A stretch of DNA of 64,000 nt. Origin: Micrasema longulum. Lineage: Eukaryota; Arthropoda; Insecta; Trichoptera; Brachycentridae. Location: the NCBI GenBank assembly GCA_022494885.1, contig JAGVSM010004563.1, forward strand, positions 1 through 64,000, read 5' to 3'. Under the pieces are notes generated by a model that searched no databases, had not been told where the DNA came from, and was given only the letters and a program-made list of their open reading frames with translations. This document shows positions 23,235-34,681 of this stretch, piece after piece. Both the position numbers and the translations under genes were made by a program. Position 1 is the stretch's first letter, and every line of letters begins with the position of its first letter.

Positions 23235-23822
23235 TTAATATTTGGGTAAATCATAAAAACGCAAATTGGTTACGCGAGAATGTTTACTGCCATTTGTATG
23301 TTTTGGCTGTCGGCTTTCCTTGAGCAGTAGGAACCCGAGCAGCCTGGCAGTACCTACCGCATTGCAACAATTCACAAATTCCATATTCAAAATAAAACTG
23401 ACATCTGTATTTTTCTTAAAACAAATGAGTGTCTTCTGTGGTCCGCACGATAAACTAACAACAAATAATATTCCTACCGCTCCTATGATAGCATATAAAT
23501 TTACCGCTAAAGTGTCAAAAGCGTTATTATCATCACCGCATCCAATATTCATAAATCCTGATACACAAAGCAGAATAAGAAAGAACTTAACATCCACATC
23601 ATTCCCGCAAATAATATCTGGTGGAGCGAGGGAGAACACTTCAACACGGCTGAGTCGATTTCCATTGTATATTAAGTGGCAGTAAACGTCCTTAATAATG
23701 TGTGTGTTGGCTGACCTGACCGAGTAAATAACTTTCGCGCCTCTCTCTCGCACCACAAATATTTTCATAGTCCAGTCAGTAAAATATTTTTTGTGGTATA
23801 ACAACGAAACATAACACAGCAT
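23235..23822 (-). CDS. Hypothetical membrane protein, 195 residues, single exon
   Basis: An open frame with its first ATG at 23822 and stop near 23235. It has two hydrophobic segments that look like membrane spans, about residues 80-96 (FFLILLCVSGFM) and 108-130 (NLYAIIGAVGILFVVSLSCG), and several cysteines. GC-rich sequence lies upstream at 23860-23960 and could be a promoter. I do not recognise the family. The frame is long for this AT-rich region and is not repeated elsewhere in the window. It could be a real intronless gene or part of a transposon. An opposite-strand frame at 23266-23685 is taken as its shadow. Confidence 0.4.
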   Translation of the reverse strand: MLCYVSLLYHKKYFTDWTMKIFVVRERGAKVIYSVRSANTHIIKDVYCHLIYNGNRLSRVEVFSLAPPDIICGNDVDVKFFLILLCVSGFMNIGCGDDNNAFDTLAVNLYAIIGAVGILFVVSLSCGPQKTLICFKKNTDVSFILNMEFVNCCNAVGTARLLGFLLLKESRQPKHTNGSKHSRVTNLRFYDLPKY

Positions 23823-24099
23823 TGTCTTATATTTGTGTTATGGCAATTCATTGTCCGCGGTCTGGCGACATTACGCGGCCACTTCACGCATGCGCACAGG
23901 CGGGACGTCAGACTTTTGGACGCAGTGCGATGTGATCTGGACAATGCGAGCTTTAAGAGTGAGGTAAAGGAAGGAAAAAATTAGGAATAATTATTGTAAT
24001 TTTGTGGTTAAAAAATTAATTTTTATTTAGAGAAATGATTATTAACATGTCTTCATATATAAAAAAACAAATAATTTCGGATTGACTCACCGACTGGCA

Positions 24100-24245
24100 T
24101 ATTCGACAAAACGGTCATTTTTAGGGTTCGTGACTTAGATCTAAATTTGTTGCAACAGAGAGGGAAAACATCTTTGAGCACGTAGTAAGTGGAAGTCTAG
24201 GCATTAACAGGGTTTATGACCTGTCATTGGCTAGTTTAAGCATAA
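24100..24245 (+). repeat. Foldback family F fragment
   Basis: Contains TTGCAACAGAGAGGGAAAAC, GTCTAGGCATTAACAGGGTT and GACCTGTCATTGGCTAG, the family's left-arm landmarks, in a short truncated copy. Confidence 0.6.
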
Positions 24246-24269
24246 TCCGTGAAGCGAAACTTATATATT

Positions 24270-24925
24270 TTTTTATTATATATATATTTATTTATTTATT
24301 TATTTATTTTACATAAACGGCATAAATTGCCTTTAACATATATTGAACATAAATATGAAAAGAAAAAAAATGCATATATAAAAACATAACAAAAAAATTA
24401 TAAAATTTCATAACTATAACAATAGTAACAAGTAGGTAAATACACATAAGCAACCAAAAATATTAACGAAATAAATACATAAATATGAAAAAACAAAAAA
24501 AGGAAAAACATTTTTAAATATAAAGAAAAGTTTAAGAATAATATTGCGAGAAAAAAAAAATCAGACTCGTTTTATAACTATTAAGTCCAGAACCAAATAT
24601 ATCAGCCTTGTCCTCATACTGATTGCCATATCTGTGCAGCCTAGGGATAGGCGAGTGCATGTGATAGTCGGTTCTAGAACTTGCAGAACAAAAAGGAGAT
24701 CTGTGGCGGGTATGTCGACCAGGTACACGCAAACACACCAACTCCAGCAAATCTGGACAGTCAATAATGAATTGATCACCTTAAAAAGTAATATTAGGTC
24801 AGTTGGGATTCTTAATCTATCAGAAAGTCTTAAAAGATTTGCTGAAGACAACAACTGATTATAATTAAATAAAGCAGCAGGAATATGAAGTTTAAAATTA
24901 ATACCAAATATATATACCAAGAAAC
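24270..24925 (-). mobile_element. LINE 3' end (VPGR type) with TTTA tail
   Basis: The minus strand codes RLRIPTDLILLFKVINSLLT, then CVYLVDIPATD in one frame and CLRVPGRHTRHRSPFCSASS and HSPIPRLHRYGNQYED in another, so there is one frameshift. The 3' end carries a long (TAAA)n tail at 24284-24311. Confidence 0.7.
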
Positions 24926-25049
24926 TGAGAAAACAAGGAATGTAAAACTATTTAGCAAAGACAAACAAGGGTAATACAATAATGGTATACAATATATTCA
25001 TAAAAATGAAAGACATAAGACTTCGAGCCAAACCATGCTAATCCAACTT

Positions 25050-25475
25050 CATCCCACACTGTTTAGTCGCGAAGAGAAGTAGTATTTGGAAGAAAAATAT
25101 TAAGGAAGATATTTGGTGCAGTCAACCAAAACGGAGTGTGGAGCAGACGGTTTAATCATGAATTAGAGGCGCTGTATGGCGAACCCAACATTGGGCGATT
25201 CATCAAAATCAGAAGATTACAATGGTCGGGCCGTGTGCACGGAATGAATGATAACCGCACCCCGAAAAATATCATTTATACCACTCCGGAAGGCGGACGA
25301 AGCAGAGGCAGGCCAAAATGAAGATGGCTGGATAATGTGGAAGGTGACATAAGGGCGATTGGCCCGACGAACTGGAGGAGAGCCGCGGGGTGCGGGGACG
25401 AGTGGAGACACATTCTGAAGGAAGCCAGGGCCCACAACGGGCTGTAGCGCCACTGATGATGATGACGATGATTTT
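25050..25475 (+). mobile_element. RTE-like LINE 3' end with (GAT)n tail
   Basis: Codes RRILRKIFGAVNQNGVWSRR, NHELEALYGEPNIGRFIKIR, LQWSGRVHGMNDNRTP and GGRSRGRPK. A stop follows, then RWLDNVEGDIRAIGPTNWRR, and the sequence ends in ATGATGATGACGATGATT. It is truncated at the 5' end and has one in-frame stop. The 150 bp before it (24910-25060) repeat at 46450-46620. Confidence 0.75.
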
Positions 25476-25499
25476 AAAATATTAAATAAACGCTGCTCT

Positions 25500-26215
25500 G
25501 CAGCACTGAAACTGAAATGACCACTTTACGCAATGTGCAACATTAACATTAACATTTCCTCAAATCTTCCATCTGTTGATTTTTGTGTAATAATTGTATA
25601 ATTTATGACGGCTCGATTTCTAAATGTCCACGCGCTCTGTAGCTGCAAGACGTGGTGTAATCTAGCTCCTGTAAATTGATCAATAATCAAAATAATCGTA
25701 AATAATGAACTAGGGTTCCAACCGCCTATGGGCTCTGTAGCCGCAAGACGTGTTGGGATGTTTATCGTACAGCGCCTCTAAGGTGGGTTTGAACGAAAAT
25801 GGCACTATCCTAAATAAATCATGTAAAATAAAAGATGAATAAATTATTAACTAGATTAGACTAAAGGTAAATGACAGGTCATAAGCCCTTAAAACGCACA
25901 TTCACATTTCCTCGACTGTTTTATTTGTTGACTTTTGTGAAGTAAAAGAGCTGAAACCTTTATTATGTGAGTGAGATTCATCCCATTCCTTCACTGTTGC
26001 GACAAATTTAGAACTAAACTCCCTGGGGGGAAATCCAGCCTGTCTACAAACATTTGAACACACTCAAAAACTTTGTCTATTAAATTAACTGGTATAAGAA
26101 AAAGTATAAAAATTTAAAAAATTGTTTTCGGGCGTTGCCTAGTAGGTGAATCGGTTCAGCCGGGTGAATCTCACCCACACGATAAAGGTTTCAGCTCTTC
26201 TACTTCAGAGTAGGG
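25500..26215 (-). repeat. Foldback family F fragments and LINE 3' units
   Basis: 25510-25600 and 25880-26215 carry family F right-arm blocks (TTTCAGCTCTTCTACTTC, GGCGTTGCCTAGTAGGTGAA). 25620-25800 holds two reversed units of the GCAGCTACAGAGCGCA repeat. No gene is seen. Confidence 0.6.
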
Positions 26216-26224
26216 GTAGAGAAG

Positions 26225-26835
26225 ACTCAGAATAACACCCCAGGGCCTCGATTACGATGGGAGGATAAAGACGTCACACCTTCATCTTGACGGTATAGTT
26301 GAAGATAAATTCTCTCTAGCGATTACGAAGATATACTACCGACCCCACCTTCAAGTTTTAGGTATGATATGGGACCGATATGAATCAAGGGGAAGCGTAC
26401 ATCACGGTACACATATCCACGCTATAAAATGACAAAGCTTCAGTATGACGTCATAGTTGAAGATAAAAGTTTCCCGACCGACTACAAAGGTATACTAACG
26501 ATACCCCCACCGTCAAGTTTTGATGTAAGTACATCGGTTTATACCGACGGGTCTAGAACCCCTCGATACGTTAATTTTGTTCCACCGAACAATTTTTCCT
26601 TTAATTACGATTTATTAAAAATTTTAATCGTTTTGAGGTTGGCGCTTTTTTCTTAAAAGCCTATTAAAAATATGAAAGAGAAATAAGTAAATTTTAGAGT
26701 CGAATTAAATTCCGACATAATTGTCAGTTTAATAAAACAAACGTCTGGATGCAAAAATTAATGTCGCTAGGTTCTGCCCTGTTAACATATAAGGTTATCT
26801 AGGCGCTAGAAAGTTACCACTGTAAAAAATAAATT
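26225..26835 (+). repeat. Two tandem ~165-bp units plus flank, repeated at 32195-32580
   Basis: A unit reading GTATAGTTGAAGATAAA, then AGATATACTACCGACCCCAC, occurs at about 26290 and, diverged, at 26450. The second unit begins with the perfect palindrome TGACGTCA at 26443-26450. 26455-26830 is repeated almost unchanged at 32205-32580. It is an interspersed repeat of unknown class. A frame at 26429-26656 is not convincing as a gene. Confidence 0.55.
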
Positions 26836-26839
26836 TAGT

Positions 26840-27599
26840 TATTCTATTTTTTCCATCTGTTTTACTATCTTTCTGAGAGAACACATCGAGAGTCGGCCTT
26901 GTAATTCCTCAGTACTAACTACCTCAGTAGATAAATACAGACGATCGCCAATCAAATCGTTTTGGCAATGGCTAAGTCATATCCAAGCGCTCTTTTTTTG
27001 CTTGAATTGGGATTTATCGAAGTTAATAATTGCTTTAAAGTGGGGACTTTCTATCACAGAAGCCTATTTAAAATATAAATGAGAACTATTTTAAATGTTA
27101 TTGAAAGTAAGGAATGCGGACTAATTTTTGCGGTCATTCGTTGGTTCATTTTGATCATATGATGTCGATATGACAAGTAGGTAGACCATACTGAGGTAAG
27201 ATACAGATAGTGCAGAAGTTAAGTATGCCGTCTCGATATGTACAGATGAAGATAGCGTTCATAATTGAGGCCCAGGCGTTGCCTAGTATGTGAAATTATT
27301 CAATCATGAATCTCTTACTACTAACTAAAATAAAGGCTTCCATAATTTATAATCCGTCGAAAGAGACTAGACTCTTCCACTGGTCTCGATTTCCTGCATT
27401 GGAATATTCTGTTCTTCCGAGTTTTGCGTTATTTTTCTAACGGGAACAGCGCTCGGGTAAGACCTGAAAACACGAGAAAAATATACAAATTCATTAACAA
27501 AAACCGCAAACAAATATTTAAATGTACAACTTATAGTTACTAAAGTGACTGGCTCTTCAAAGAATTCTGAGTGTATATTGAGAACGGCAGTGGTTACAC
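26840..27599. other. No recognised gene or repeat
   Basis: Short open frames only. A GGCGTTGCCTAGTATGTGAA scrap of family F lies near 27270. Nothing else could be assigned. Confidence 0.4.
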
Positions 27600-28580
27600 A
27601 TCAGAGTAATGATGCGTAACGTAGAGAGAAGCCCTATCACTATGTTTCATAGAACGCAAGCGATGTTGGTTAGCAACAAATTGGCGGCCATTTTGTTTCG
27701 TCTGACAACATACACATAACGGTTCTATCAAATGCTTTTGTCGTTGTGCTTGGCTTTGTAAATAGTAAATAACTTGGATATTTACGTTATAATAAATAAA
27801 AATCCACTATGGTGAATTGCAGTATGTTTGGTTGAAGCAATAGGAGCGTCAAAGCTGTTAAAGGAGTCAGTTTTCACAGGTAATTGATTCCGAATATTTT
27901 CCCATGATTTACATTGATTTTTGGCATTTATTGTCCCGACACGTGTATTATGTTGCTTAAAAAATTTCCTTTTATCAACATATTTACTTCAGATACTAGT
28001 TTTTCTCAATTTAGGGGATAAATTTGTGAATTGAAGTATGTTTACTGTTGATAATGACAGTTGATTACGGGTAATATGTCGGGGCCGCACCAATGCCTAG
28101 GCATCCATAAAAAGTTTGAGTCTTTATCGAGGAGAGGTCGATTCAAATTTTACTCGAAAATAGCTACGTTAACCTTGACATCGCATCTAAAATTTCAGGC
28201 CGCTACGACTCGCCGTTTCGGAGATGTGAAGGACAAACAAACAAACTCAACACAGGACTTCGACCCATGGAGTTGAGATTTATGTCTCTAAATGTAACAT
28301 AAGTGTATTGTGAATAAAATTAATAAATAAAGAAAAAAATAAACACAAACATATATATTCAGTTTTATAAAATAAATATAGACAAATTATAGAAAAATTG
28401 ATTGGAATAACCCAGCAATGATAAATACACAGGTACCCATTTAAAAGTATTTACAATGCAAATTAATATCCATTTGGCGATTCTCGACCTGAGCACGGCA
28501 CATTGTTTTGCTGCGAACTGTAGCTAACTTAATACACAATGGTCATAGAGTGGTTTTCTTAAGTTTGGGCTCCTCTATAG
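27600..28580 (+). mobile_element. P-element-like transposon relic, copy 1, right end damaged
   Basis: Aligns along its length with the complete copy at 41469-42487. The left terminal repeat TCAGAGTAATGATGCGTAAC is recognisable. The right terminal repeat is lost after GGGCTCCTCT, next to a hAT insertion at 28589. It contains the same THAP-like exon and internal sequence as the other copy. Confidence 0.75.
27809..27879 (+). pseudogene. Broken THAP-domain first exon of the P-like element
   Basis: Reads MVNCSMFG, stop, SNRSVKAVKGVSFHR and a donor CAG/GTAATT. This matches the start of a THAP domain (C-x4-C then GVSFHRFP), except that the second cysteine codon is TGA. The identical stop is in the copy at 41685-41755, so the defect predates amplification of the family. 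Confidence 0.65.
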
Positions 28581-28588
28581 CTTGGCGC

Positions 28589-29847
28589 CAGGGGTGAACC
28601 GTCCGTATAATCGATTATTCGCAGCTTACCATTGTATTTCACTACCAATAATAATGTTTTATAGTAATTTTAATTATAGGAGAATAAATAAAATAATCTA
28701 TATTTATTATAAATTAACGGCACTGTTTATATCTTCCTCAAAAAATAAATATAAGCTGCAAAATGCGCGCCCAGCGCATTGCCCGGTTCCGATTATTGCA
28801 GCTTATTTTTCAATACAAAATGTAAACTGTATTTTAACATTCAAAAACCCAGTGCGTATATTTTCCTCGCTAAGTTCACTCGCAGATTACTGATATTATT
28901 TCGAGCTTCTCTATTTGGAGAGTAGCATTTCGAGCGTTATTTCCTAAAGACCATTTTCGTTTGATAGTATTCTGTTGACATATGACGCCAGATTTTTAGT
29001 CCGCGCGTTTTAGCTAGTGGCGCCTCGCTCGGCGTCGTCAATTTCTTGCATTATTCATTCTCAGTTTAGAAGGAAACGAAGCTGACGGCCGGCGCGGCGC
29101 GGCGCGGCGGTCACGATGGTCACGTGACATTTTTGTCGCAATATTATTGCGAATATTTCTAATGAATGTTATTGTTATGTTATGTAATGTAATATGTAAA
29201 TTTGAAATTATGTATTTTGGCATAAATAAATAAATTTAAATCTAATCTTATTGTTTTTTTTTAATTTTTCAGAAAAAAAATATATATCGTAAAAGAAAAT
29301 TAATTTTTTTTGTGTGCATAATGGGAGAGACGTCTTACAATAAAATGTTTACTTTCTTTTATATTAGTACCTAAATATTTGCAGTATAAAATGTAAATTA
29401 CAAACAAATATACGGTGTTTTTAATCAGTGCCAAACAAAAAGGAATTATGAAGATACTTATTTTATTATCCTTATTTTTTTAACATATTTTATTTTTTTA
29501 AACTTTTGCATACATGTACTGTCTTAAAATAATGGAGAATATACCTACATATTACGCAAAGTTATTAATTGTTGTTTGTTTGTTGGGTTATTGGTTAAAA
29601 TTATTTTGATTAAAAATAAGTAGGTATTGCGTCTTCTGTTGCCAGCAGGTGAAACTGGAGCTGGAGGATGAAGTTGTTTTTACACAAAACCATAGAAAAA
29701 GAATCCGTGTACCTGTATATACTTTTTTTTATACGCCTCCACTCATTTGCGAGATTACTTATATGTGTGTATTATGTATGTACATGCAGGTACAAATTAT
29801 GAAAAAAATTAAAGCTTACCCATAAAAAAAGTCACCGTTCGCCACTG
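28589..29847. mobile_element. hAT-like DNA transposon, 1259 bp, with 8-bp target duplication
   Basis: CTTGGCGC lies at 28581-28588 and 29848-29855. The left end is CAGGGGTGAACCGTC and the right end, complemented, is CAGTGGCGAACGGTG, about 12 of 15 matching. The interior is AT-rich except for a GC-rich block at 28980-29130 (GGCGCGGCGCGGCGCGGCGG and a CACGTG site). No transposase is recognised, so it is likely non-autonomous. Confidence 0.75.
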
Positions 29848-29889
29848 CTTGGCGCTGAGGGTTAAACACATAAATAGATTCAAACCCGT

Positions 29890-30430
29890 AGAGCATCAAA
29901 AAGATCTCGGCATAATCATATCAATGGATTTAAAATAGGAAGCTCACATCGCATCAGTGGCCAAGAACGCCGAGTCAATGATTTACTCGATGAAAAAGGC
30001 ATTCAAAAATATTACTCCAGAGATATTTTCAAAAATATACAAGACTCTTGTAAGACCTTTACTGGAAAATCCAAAGATGTGCTACGAAAACCCCTAAATT
30101 ACTCAAAAGGATGCTCTGCCACGGTAGATTAAAAGCACTAGGAATTACATCATTGGAAGAACGATGGAAGAGAGGACTTTATTGAAACTTATAAGATACT
30201 CAATAATTACCAAGACTGCCTCCTGCATGAGATGTATCAATTAAATCCCAACATAAATTTACAGGATCCTAACTGGAAGCTCTATCGTCCTCAATTCCAC
30301 CTTAATCCCAAGATAAACTTCCTTTCCAGCAGGCTAGTTTCAGACTGGAATAAAATACCAAGCCTAGCTGTCCATTCTTTCGGCCAACCGGTTCAAAAAC
30401 CGTTTGGACGTGTAGGATTAGGTTGTTGAG
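29890..30430 (+). mobile_element. LINE C-terminal fragment, heavily broken
   Basis: Pieces of a reverse-transcriptase C-terminus in changing frames: FKPVEHQKDLGIIISMDLK, SMIYSMKKAFKNITPEIF and IYKTLVRPLLEN. Later comes YQLNPNINLQDPNWKLYRPQ with SRLVSDWNKIP (30232-30429). Several stops and shifts. Confidence 0.65.
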
Positions 30431-30449
30431 GGGTCGGAGCTCCTACCCC

Positions 30450-31530
30450 AGTTAGAGATTGACAGAGAAGACACGAGGTTGCCGTTTGATGTTTATTTAT
30501 TACATTATTTCACAAGAGTTTTACGGCGATGATGCGTTGAAGAGACTGCACTTGAACTACATACTGGAACTGAGTCACTTTGTCGAGCTGACTGGCGTTG
30601 CCACGCCCTGTGGTCTCTTTATATGCGACGTTGCTTTGTTGTTCATTTCTTCATGGTAGGGACGATGTGAATGTACTGCAGAACGATGCCCCTTAATTTC
30701 ATGTGCAATACTGTTAGAGTTGCTGTATTTTTTTTAAATATATATTTGGACCCCTGTATTTTGTAGCCTTACGTGTCATGTACAAGGCTAAGGTACTCGG
30801 AAAAATCGTTTTTGTTTGTCTTGGAAATGGGATGTTCGATCACTGATTTTTGGTTATTACCTTTATGAGTCCAATCACCATTGTTGCAAAGTCTAAGAAC
30901 AATGGCGCGTGATAACTACTTTTAACAACAGTGTGGATATCTGTTAAGGATATTCCATCTTTCCTGCATTCTGCTTCAAGATTATGGCGTTGTAAACTGA
31001 AAAATGGGCACTGAAATAACAGATGTTCGATACTCTGTGAAGAAATATCATCGCGTGGACAAGTCATCATTCCTTAATTTAAACCTATATAGGTAACTTC
31101 TCATAGCTCTGTGTCGGTAAAAATTTGGGTCGTTTCGAAAGTACTTTGGTGATGACGACGGAAGTTTGCAGCCAGCAGATCAGCCAGCGTCGGGTTTAGT
31201 GATTTTACCTGTGGAAGAAGCGCGGTAATGATCCTCCCAACGCTGCTGCGTATTTTGTTTTATACAGCGTTTAGGTAAGGGGAAATTTTGAGAAGAAAGG
31301 TGCCGTTCTTTTACAAGTTGCAGCTCTTGCTCGTTCATCTGCTCTCTCATTTCCTACGATACCAGTTGCTGTATTGGATTCTATAGAAAATGATGACATT
31401 GCTTTTTTCGGTTATAACGCAGTTTCCGGTGAAACGTTTTAGCAAGTGTGTGTCATAGATTATGGACTATGGACCGTTTAGGTGGTTTTTTGAACGAATG
31501 TTATTATAACAATCTCTCCGAGCATACATC
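30450..31530. repeat. Interspersed repeat shared with 36050-36370, plus a LINE scrap
   Basis: 30450-30720 (GTTAGAGATTGACAGA to GTGCAATACTG) recurs at 36057-36270, and a second short block near 31430-31480 recurs at 36320-36370, with different spacing. At 30840-31070 the minus strand reads SQSIEHLLFQCPFFSLQRH, a LINE-type C-terminal zinc-knuckle region. No host exon was identified, although gene C must continue downstream of 31566. Confidence 0.5.
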
Positions 31531-31565
31531 AGAACGGAACGAAAGCAAAAATGAAACAAAGATAC

Positions 31566-31718
31566 CTTAATAATTGGTCCTTGAAGCCGCAATTCTTCTC
31601 CTTATGTTTGGTGAGGTTGGACAGATAGTTGGCTCTGTAAGGACAACTGGAGCACGCGTAATTCTTTCTATTGTCGTGTGACCTCTTGTGGTTCTTGAGC
31701 CTCTGGCTAGTTGTAGCT
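31566..31718 (-). CDS. Gene C exon: zinc fingers 11 (second half) and 12
   Basis: The minus strand, after the acceptor TTTCAG, begins with one base completing AG/A (Arg). It then codes ATTSQRLKNHKRSH, the helix half of finger 11, and finger 12 (YACSSCPYRANYLSNL then TKHKEKNC), whose last ligand is cysteine (C2HC). It ends at the donor AAG/GTATCT in phase 2. No following exon was found to the left, so the C-terminus is missing from this annotation. Confidence 0.8.
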
Positions 31719-33083
31719 CTGAAACAGTAAGAATATGATTGACAAATGCATGTAACAGTCGGCAACACCGTTGTTACTTTCAATTACAGATCCTTTACCA
31801 TTCAATCTGAGCCGCTTAGTAACCAAATTTTTGCGTAGATATTTAATTTATACGAAAATTTTGTGTGGTTTTTATTGCATATTTATTTATTTAAACACTT
31901 ACAGGTAAAACATTTAAGTTTGTAAGTGAAAATTCTTGATGGAAGTTCATTGTAATTTATTATATAAATAAAACACGAGTGATACTTTAATCCACAAATT
32001 TGGAATATCCAGTGACCGGTTTCATCGCTTTCGCGACATCTTCGATGTGTTCCAAAATAATAAAACAAGATTTTTCAAAACAAAATAAAACTGACTTAAT
32101 AGAAACGCGCGTAATTAAATCCATCAAAAATAAAATTAAAGATAATCAACTTATAATTTCAAAGGCAGATAAAGGTCATTCTCAATAAAAAAGATAACAT
32201 TGAAGATAAAAGTCTTTCGACCGACTACAAAGGTATACTACCGATACCCCCACCATCAAGTTTTAATGTAAGTACATCGGTTTATACAAACGGGTCTAGA
32301 ACCCCTCGATACGTTTATCTACGCATTAAAAGTGTCAAAAATGTTGTTCCGCCGAACAATTTTTCCTTTAATTACGATTTATTGAAATTTTTAATCGTTT
32401 TGAGGTTGGAACTTTTTTCTTAAAAGCCTATTAAAAATATGAGAGAGAAATAAATATTTTTTTAAGTCGAATTAAATTCCGACATATCTGTCACTTTAAT
32501 AAAACGAACGCCTAGATGTGAAAATAATGTCGCTAGGTTCTGTTCTATTAACAAATAAGAGTATCTAGGCGTTAGAAAGATAATGGTTTAATGGTTTTCA
32601 TCCCCCTATGCCCAGAATTCTCAGGTCTGCCAACAAACATACCAGTCTTGATTTATTTGATAACAAGTTGTCTTCTTTCAAACAATCACTGAATCAGATT
32701 CAATTGTAAACACCTCTCTCCCGCTTCCACTCCCACAAAGTCTACTATATACCATTGAGTCTTTCTATTTTTTTTATATTAATTTTCTGTCTTTAAAATG
32801 CCCATTGGGCGTATATACAAATAAATATTCCCTTCTCAAAAACGTTTTCCCTCTCTGTTTCAACAAATTTAGAATGTTCTTTAACTTAAACCAGCCAATG
32901 ACAGGGCATAAGCGCATAAGCTGTAACGTGTGAAATCCACGTACCACACACGTCGCAGAGGAAGAGTTTCTCAGTCTGTTGGCCGCGTACCAGCGATAGT
33001 CGCATGTGCTACTCACGCGCCAAGCACGCCCCGCGCATCCCTCATGCACGCTCTGCGCATCCCTCGCGCACGCCGGACTTTAC
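31719..33083 (-). other. Gene C intron with repeats
   Basis: Holds the repeat at 32205-32580, a LINE 3' end on the plus strand at 32590-32830 (SPMPRILRSANKHTSLDLF, then KQSLNQIQL and a GCCCATTGGGCGTATAT tail), and family F scraps at 32830-32925. A decayed finger exon is listed separately. Confidence 0.55.
32925..33065 (-). pseudogene. Decayed duplicate of a gene C finger exon
   Basis: On the minus strand it reads STCDYRWYAANRLRN, closely resembling the CGTCDYRCYTANRLRA of the neighbouring exon (33084-33218). The frame then shifts to EKLFLCDVCGTW. The cysteine after the second zinc ligand is now Trp, the histidine pair is gone, and no good splice sites are seen. It is best read as a dead exon copy. 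Confidence 0.55.
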
Positions 33084-33218
33084 CTGTAATTGCAGGCATC
33101 GCAGGGAAATGGCCTCTCGCCCGTGTGCGTGCGCTCGTGAGCCCTCAGCCTGTTGGCCGTGTAGCAGCGGTAGTCGCACGTGCCACACACGTGCCGCGCA
33201 TCGCCCACGTGGCGCCTT
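33084..33218 (-). CDS. Gene C exon: zinc fingers 9 (end), 10 and 11 (first half)
   Basis: The acceptor TTTGCAG lies before 33218 and the donor CAG/GTAAAG at 33083. After one base completing Arg it codes RRHVGDARHVCGTCDYR, then finger 10 (C-x2-C-x12-H-x3-H, ending RLRAHERTHTGERP) and the CDACNY start of finger 11, which is completed by the exon at 31718. It is GC-rich, unlike its surroundings. It is too short to stand out as an open frame and was found by splice-phase matching. Confidence 0.85.
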
Positions 33219-34481
33219 CTGCAAATCGTCAAACCAACACACGACAATCTTATCTATGCTATCTCAAGTAGGACATGAATTTGGAGGACAGTACAATGGA
33301 CCGAGACATCGTCCCATAGATAGACAGGCAGACCATTATTTCCACATGACAATGGTCGCATTGTCGCATGACAAAGGGGGAATGATGGTGATGTACGAAC
33401 ACGAAAATAAAAATTTGAATTTGCATAAAATGCATACAATGATTTTTTCCCTAAATATTGGGAAATTTTATTTATATGGTATCACTTTTTTTAGTATGGC
33501 AACGCAGAATTTCAACTGTCATTTTCATCGCGGCAAAACTGTTTCACACTTTTGTGATAACTGTTTAAAGAATCTTCTTTCCAAATTATGTTTATAACTT
33601 CAAATAATATATCTTTCACCAAATTTGAAACTTTTTGCATCGTAATTTATTGATGTAAAGGCTTTATCTTTCATGCGTAAACCGCATGTCACAATTTAGT
33701 ATTATGTCAAAATTAGACACTTAAACAAAATGGTCAATTACACTGAACCTACTTTGAATTTAGTTTGAGACAAAAATTTACACTTTTTTTTTAACCTTGT
33801 TTTTATTCACCATTTTTGGCAAACGCGGCGGCGTGCGGTTCGGCGTCTTTTGACAAATCGAATGAGTTTCGAAAAATTTTCATCGTAAAACCGGTTATGA
33901 AAAACGTTAATTGGGGGATATTTGAATGAGAATGTATGGAAAAAAATGGGACCTAAGCATTTCGGCGTAAAAAGCGGAAAAACGTAAAATCGAAGAACGT
34001 AAAAACGAGGTTTTACTGTATAAATAATTGAATAAATTGCATATAAATACTACATTTTAAATCTCTCATTTTTGCATGTCATCCCCTATGCACCATTAGG
34101 TGCGGGAAGGGAATAATGATAATGATGATTGGGTACATCTGCATATTATGTACATATATATATGCCTGTATATTTTTTTTTCTATTTAATATCAATTTGT
34201 AGCCTTGGTAAACACAAGAGCTTGACTCTTTTTTGGCAAGTTCAACCTGAATCGTTTTATTTTTTATTTCTTTATGTATTGTTTTCATGTTAAATAAAGG
34301 TTTTCTTATAAAAATAATTATAAAGGTAAATTGTGAAGGGCAGAGAATTGTGCCCTGCGGTACTCCAGACTTACCTTTTTCGAAAATGCATATAAGGTCT
34401 ATAAGTGTCTAGATTTTTACATTGCCTTCTCTAAAATGTTCCATCTCCGCTGATTCCTTATCATTCCGTCTACCTCCTCAC
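33219..34481 (-). other. Gene C intron
   Basis: No host exon seen. A plus-strand frame over 33004-33597 is the shadow of the finger exon plus chance sequence. 34190-34300 is a reversed copy of 12365-12455. The rest is AT-rich and unassigned. Confidence 0.45.
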
Positions 34482-34681
34482 CTGTGCAGCCGCAGGGCGC
34501 CGGGGGTGGAGGACGTGAAGGGGCACACGTCGCACGCGAAGGGGCGCTCGCCCGAGTGCACGCGCTCGTGCGCGCGCAGCGCCTGCCGCGTCTTGCCACG
34601 GTACGCGCACGCCGCGCACGCGTGCGGCCGCGCCGAGTCCGCCCGGTGCACCAGCGCCACGTGCTTGGCCAGGTTGGACTT
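34482..34681 (-). CDS. Gene C exon: zinc fingers 7 (second half), 8 and 9
   Basis: After the acceptor CCGCGCAG (phase 0) it codes KSNLAKHVALVH, completing finger 7. Finger 8 (ACAACAYRGKTRQALRAH) and finger 9 (FACDVCPFTSSTPGALRLH) follow. It ends at the donor ACAG/GTGAGG in phase 2. It is very GC-rich. The join to 33218 gives LRLHRRRH, restoring the second histidine of finger 9. Confidence 0.85.

Noticed and set aside
33004..33597. 197-codon plus-strand frame over 33004-33597
   Set aside because: It overlaps a minus-strand zinc-finger exon that fits splice phases on both sides, and the rest is chance AT-rich sequence.
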